In this document: positions 5,336 to 6,717 of the stretch, one piece after another
Numbering within the stretch: position 1 is the first letter of the stretch
Layout of the letters: the number at the start of each line of letters is the position of its first letter
From: JBBDRV01 sp040905285
GTDB lineage: Bacteria; Bacteroidota; Rhodothermia; Balneolales; Balneolaceae
DNA length: 6,717 bases
Direction of reading: 5' to 3'
Assembly (NCBI GenBank): GCA_040905285.1
Contig: JBBDRV010000125.1
Location: 1-6,717, forward strand
Notes under the pieces: model-generated
What the model saw: only the letters and a program-made list of their open reading frames with translations
Told to the model about the DNA's origin: nothing
The model's database searches: none
Position numbers and translations under genes: made by a program

Positions 5336-6717
5336 AGGAATTGTAGCCCAAGTCATCGGCCCGGTCGTCGATGTTGATTTTGATAACGGACAATTGCCGT
5401 CGGTACTTAATGCCTTATTTATAGAAAGAGAAGATAAAACCCGCCTGTACCTTGAAGTGGCACAGCATTTGGGTGAAAACCGCGTAAGGACGATAGCGAT
5501 GGATTCTACTGACGGGCTCGTGCGGAAGGATGTTGTATTTGATACCGGAGATTCTATTTCCATGCCTGTGGGTGAAGATATACGCGGCCGGCTCTTTAAT
5601 GTAGTGGGCGAAGCCATTGACGGCATGAAGCAGCCCGGCGGAGACGAACAGTATTCCATCCACCGGCCGGCACCGAGTTATGAGGATCTGACAACGAGTA
5701 CTGAAATGCTTGAAACCGGAATAAAGGTGATAGACCTTCTTTGTCCGTATGCCAAGGGCGGAAAAATCGGGTTGTTCGGTGGAGCGGGAGTGGGTAAAAC
5801 CGTATTGATCCAGGAATTGATCAACAACATTGCCAAGCAGCACGGGGGCCTTTCCGTATTTGCCGGAGTGGGTGAACGTACCCGTGAGGGGAATGATCTG
5901 CTTCGTGAATTCCTTGAGTCCGGTGTGATTAAATACGGTGATGAATTTTTTGAATCAATGGAAAAGGGGGAATGGGACCTGTCCAAGGTAGACTATGAGG
6001 AACTGAAAGAATCCCAGGCCACCCTTGTCTTCGGCCAGATGAATGAACCTCCGGGAGCGCGGATGAGAGTGGCACTGTCCGGGCTGACTGTTGCAGAATA
6101 TTTCAGGGATAAAGTGTCGCGGGACATCCTTCTGTTTATCGATAATATTTTTCGTTATACCCAGGCCGGATCTGAAGTTTCAGCACTACTGGGCCGGATG
6201 CCGTCGGCTGTGGGTTACCAGCCCACCCTTGCTACTGAAATGGGTAATCTGCAGGAACGGATTACCTCGACTAAAAATGGGTCAATTACCTCGGTACAGG
6301 CTATTTATGTCCCTGCCGATGACCTGACGGACCCGGCACCGGCCACTACCTTTTCCCACCTTGACGCCACCACGGTTTTGAGCCGGGCCCTGACCCAGAT
6401 CGGAATTTATCCCGCTGTGGATCCGCTCGATTCAACGTCCCGCATTATCGATCCAAAAGTGGTCGGTAATACCCATTATGACTGTGCCCAGAATGTAAAA
6501 GAGATCCTTCAGAAATATAAAGATCTGCAGGACATTATCGCGATCCTCGGGATGGATGAACTTTCTGATGAAGACAAAACAGTCGTATCCAGGGCCCGCC
6601 GTGTTCAGCGGTTCCTTAGCCAGCCATTTTTTGTAGCCGAGCAATTCACCGGTCAGGAAGGGGAATACGTTCAAATCGAGGATACGATCAAAGGATTCAA
6701 TATGATATTGAATGGTG
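5328..6717 (+). CDS. atpD: F1F0 ATP synthase subunit beta (3' truncated by window edge)
   Basis: Catalytic beta subunit of the F1 part of ATP synthase, on the cytoplasmic face of the inner membrane; three copies alternate with alpha and make ATP from ADP and phosphate. The frame runs 463 codons from ATG 5328 to the window edge without a stop; comparison with the family suggests a few dozen residues are missing. Visible parts: N-terminal beta-barrel (GIVAQVIGPVVDVDF), Walker A GGAGVGKT (151-158; Lys157, Thr158), GERTREG (182-188) with catalytic Glu183, Walker B with Asp272 in LLFIDN, GRMPSAVGYQPTLATEMG, YVPADDLTDPAPATTF, and C-terminal DIIAILGMDELSDEDK. Relative to E. coli, about 27 residues are inserted at 202-228 before SQATLVFGQMNEPPGAR, as in Bacteroidota/Chlorobiota AtpD. 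No Shine-Dalgarno precedes the ATG. It is divergent from rsmB; atpC probably follows outside the window. Confidence 0.98.
   Translation, partial: MNKGIVAQVIGPVVDVDFDNGQLPSVLNALFIEREDKTRLYLEVAQHLGENRVRTIAMDSTDGLVRKDVVFDTGDSISMPVGEDIRGRLFNVVGEAIDGMKQPGGDEQYSIHRPAPSYEDLTTSTEMLETGIKVIDLLCPYAKGGKIGLFGGAGVGKTVLIQELINNIAKQHGGLSVFAGVGERTREGNDLLREFLESGVIKYGDEFFESMEKGEWDLSKVDYEELKESQATLVFGQMNEPPGARMRVALSGLTVAEYFRDKVSRDILLFIDNIFRYTQAGSEVSALLGRMPSAVGYQPTLATEMGNLQERITSTKNGSITSVQAIYVPADDLTDPAPATTFSHLDATTVLSRALTQIGIYPAVDPLDSTSRIIDPKVVGNTHYDCAQNVKEILQKYKDLQDIIAILGMDELSDEDKTVVSRARRVQRFLSQPFFVAEQFTGQEGEYVQIEDTIKGFNMILNG

Noticed and set aside
5321..5986. Minus-strand frames of 102-142 codons opposite the 5' half of atpD
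   Set aside because: They are antisense to AtpD, whose frame is intact with all nucleotide-binding motifs. They are shadows.
1..6717. Mobile elements, CRISPR arrays, tRNA or rRNA genes, defence or phage genes
   Set aside because: No transposase or integrase motifs, no regularly spaced repeat array and no tRNA-like or rRNA-like stretch was found on either strand. All sizeable supported genes are chromosomal.

Overview
The window looks like ordinary chromosomal core sequence from a Bacteroidota/FCB-group bacterium, possibly near Balneolota or Rhodothermota. Three signs support this. The ATP synthase beta subunit carries a roughly 27-residue insert of the kind I associate with Bacteroidota/Chlorobiota. 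The valyl-tRNA synthetase has lineage-typical wording around its conserved motifs (GTGCLKVTPAHD, SSWLWPI). The best promoter candidate before atpD fits the Bacteroidota -33/-7 pattern (TTG, 20 bp, TAnnTTTG). The assignment is from remembered family patterns, not from a search.

Layout, left to right. Positions 1-567 (+) hold the C-terminal part of a DUF4010 (MgtC/SapB-type) inner-membrane protein that enters from outside the window. It converges on valS (630-3335, -), with 62 bp between the stop codons. Upstream of valS on the same strand, across a 101-bp structured gap, lies rsmB (3437-4756, -), which must start at TTG because an in-frame stop lies two codons upstream. A 571-bp non-coding region (4757-5327) then separates rsmB from the divergent atpD (5328 to the window end, +), whose last few dozen codons are cut off.

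Functionally, rsmB (16S rRNA m5C967 methylation) and valS (tRNA-Val charging) both serve translation and may be co-transcribed. atpD encodes the catalytic subunit of F1 ATP synthase and probably heads an atpD-atpC unit, though atpC is outside the window. The DUF4010 protein is unrelated.

The core genes are intact and hold no obvious new system. The unexplained structure is in the two non-coding gaps. The rsmB/atpD region contains a 111-bp rod-like imperfect palindrome with 26-nt arms, a cluster of short palindromes, a second GC-rich hairpin and spaced direct repeats. The rsmB-valS gap contains a repeat pair and mutually exclusive stems, one ending 5 nt before the valS start codon. I saw no tRNA, rRNA, CRISPR array, transposase or phage gene.
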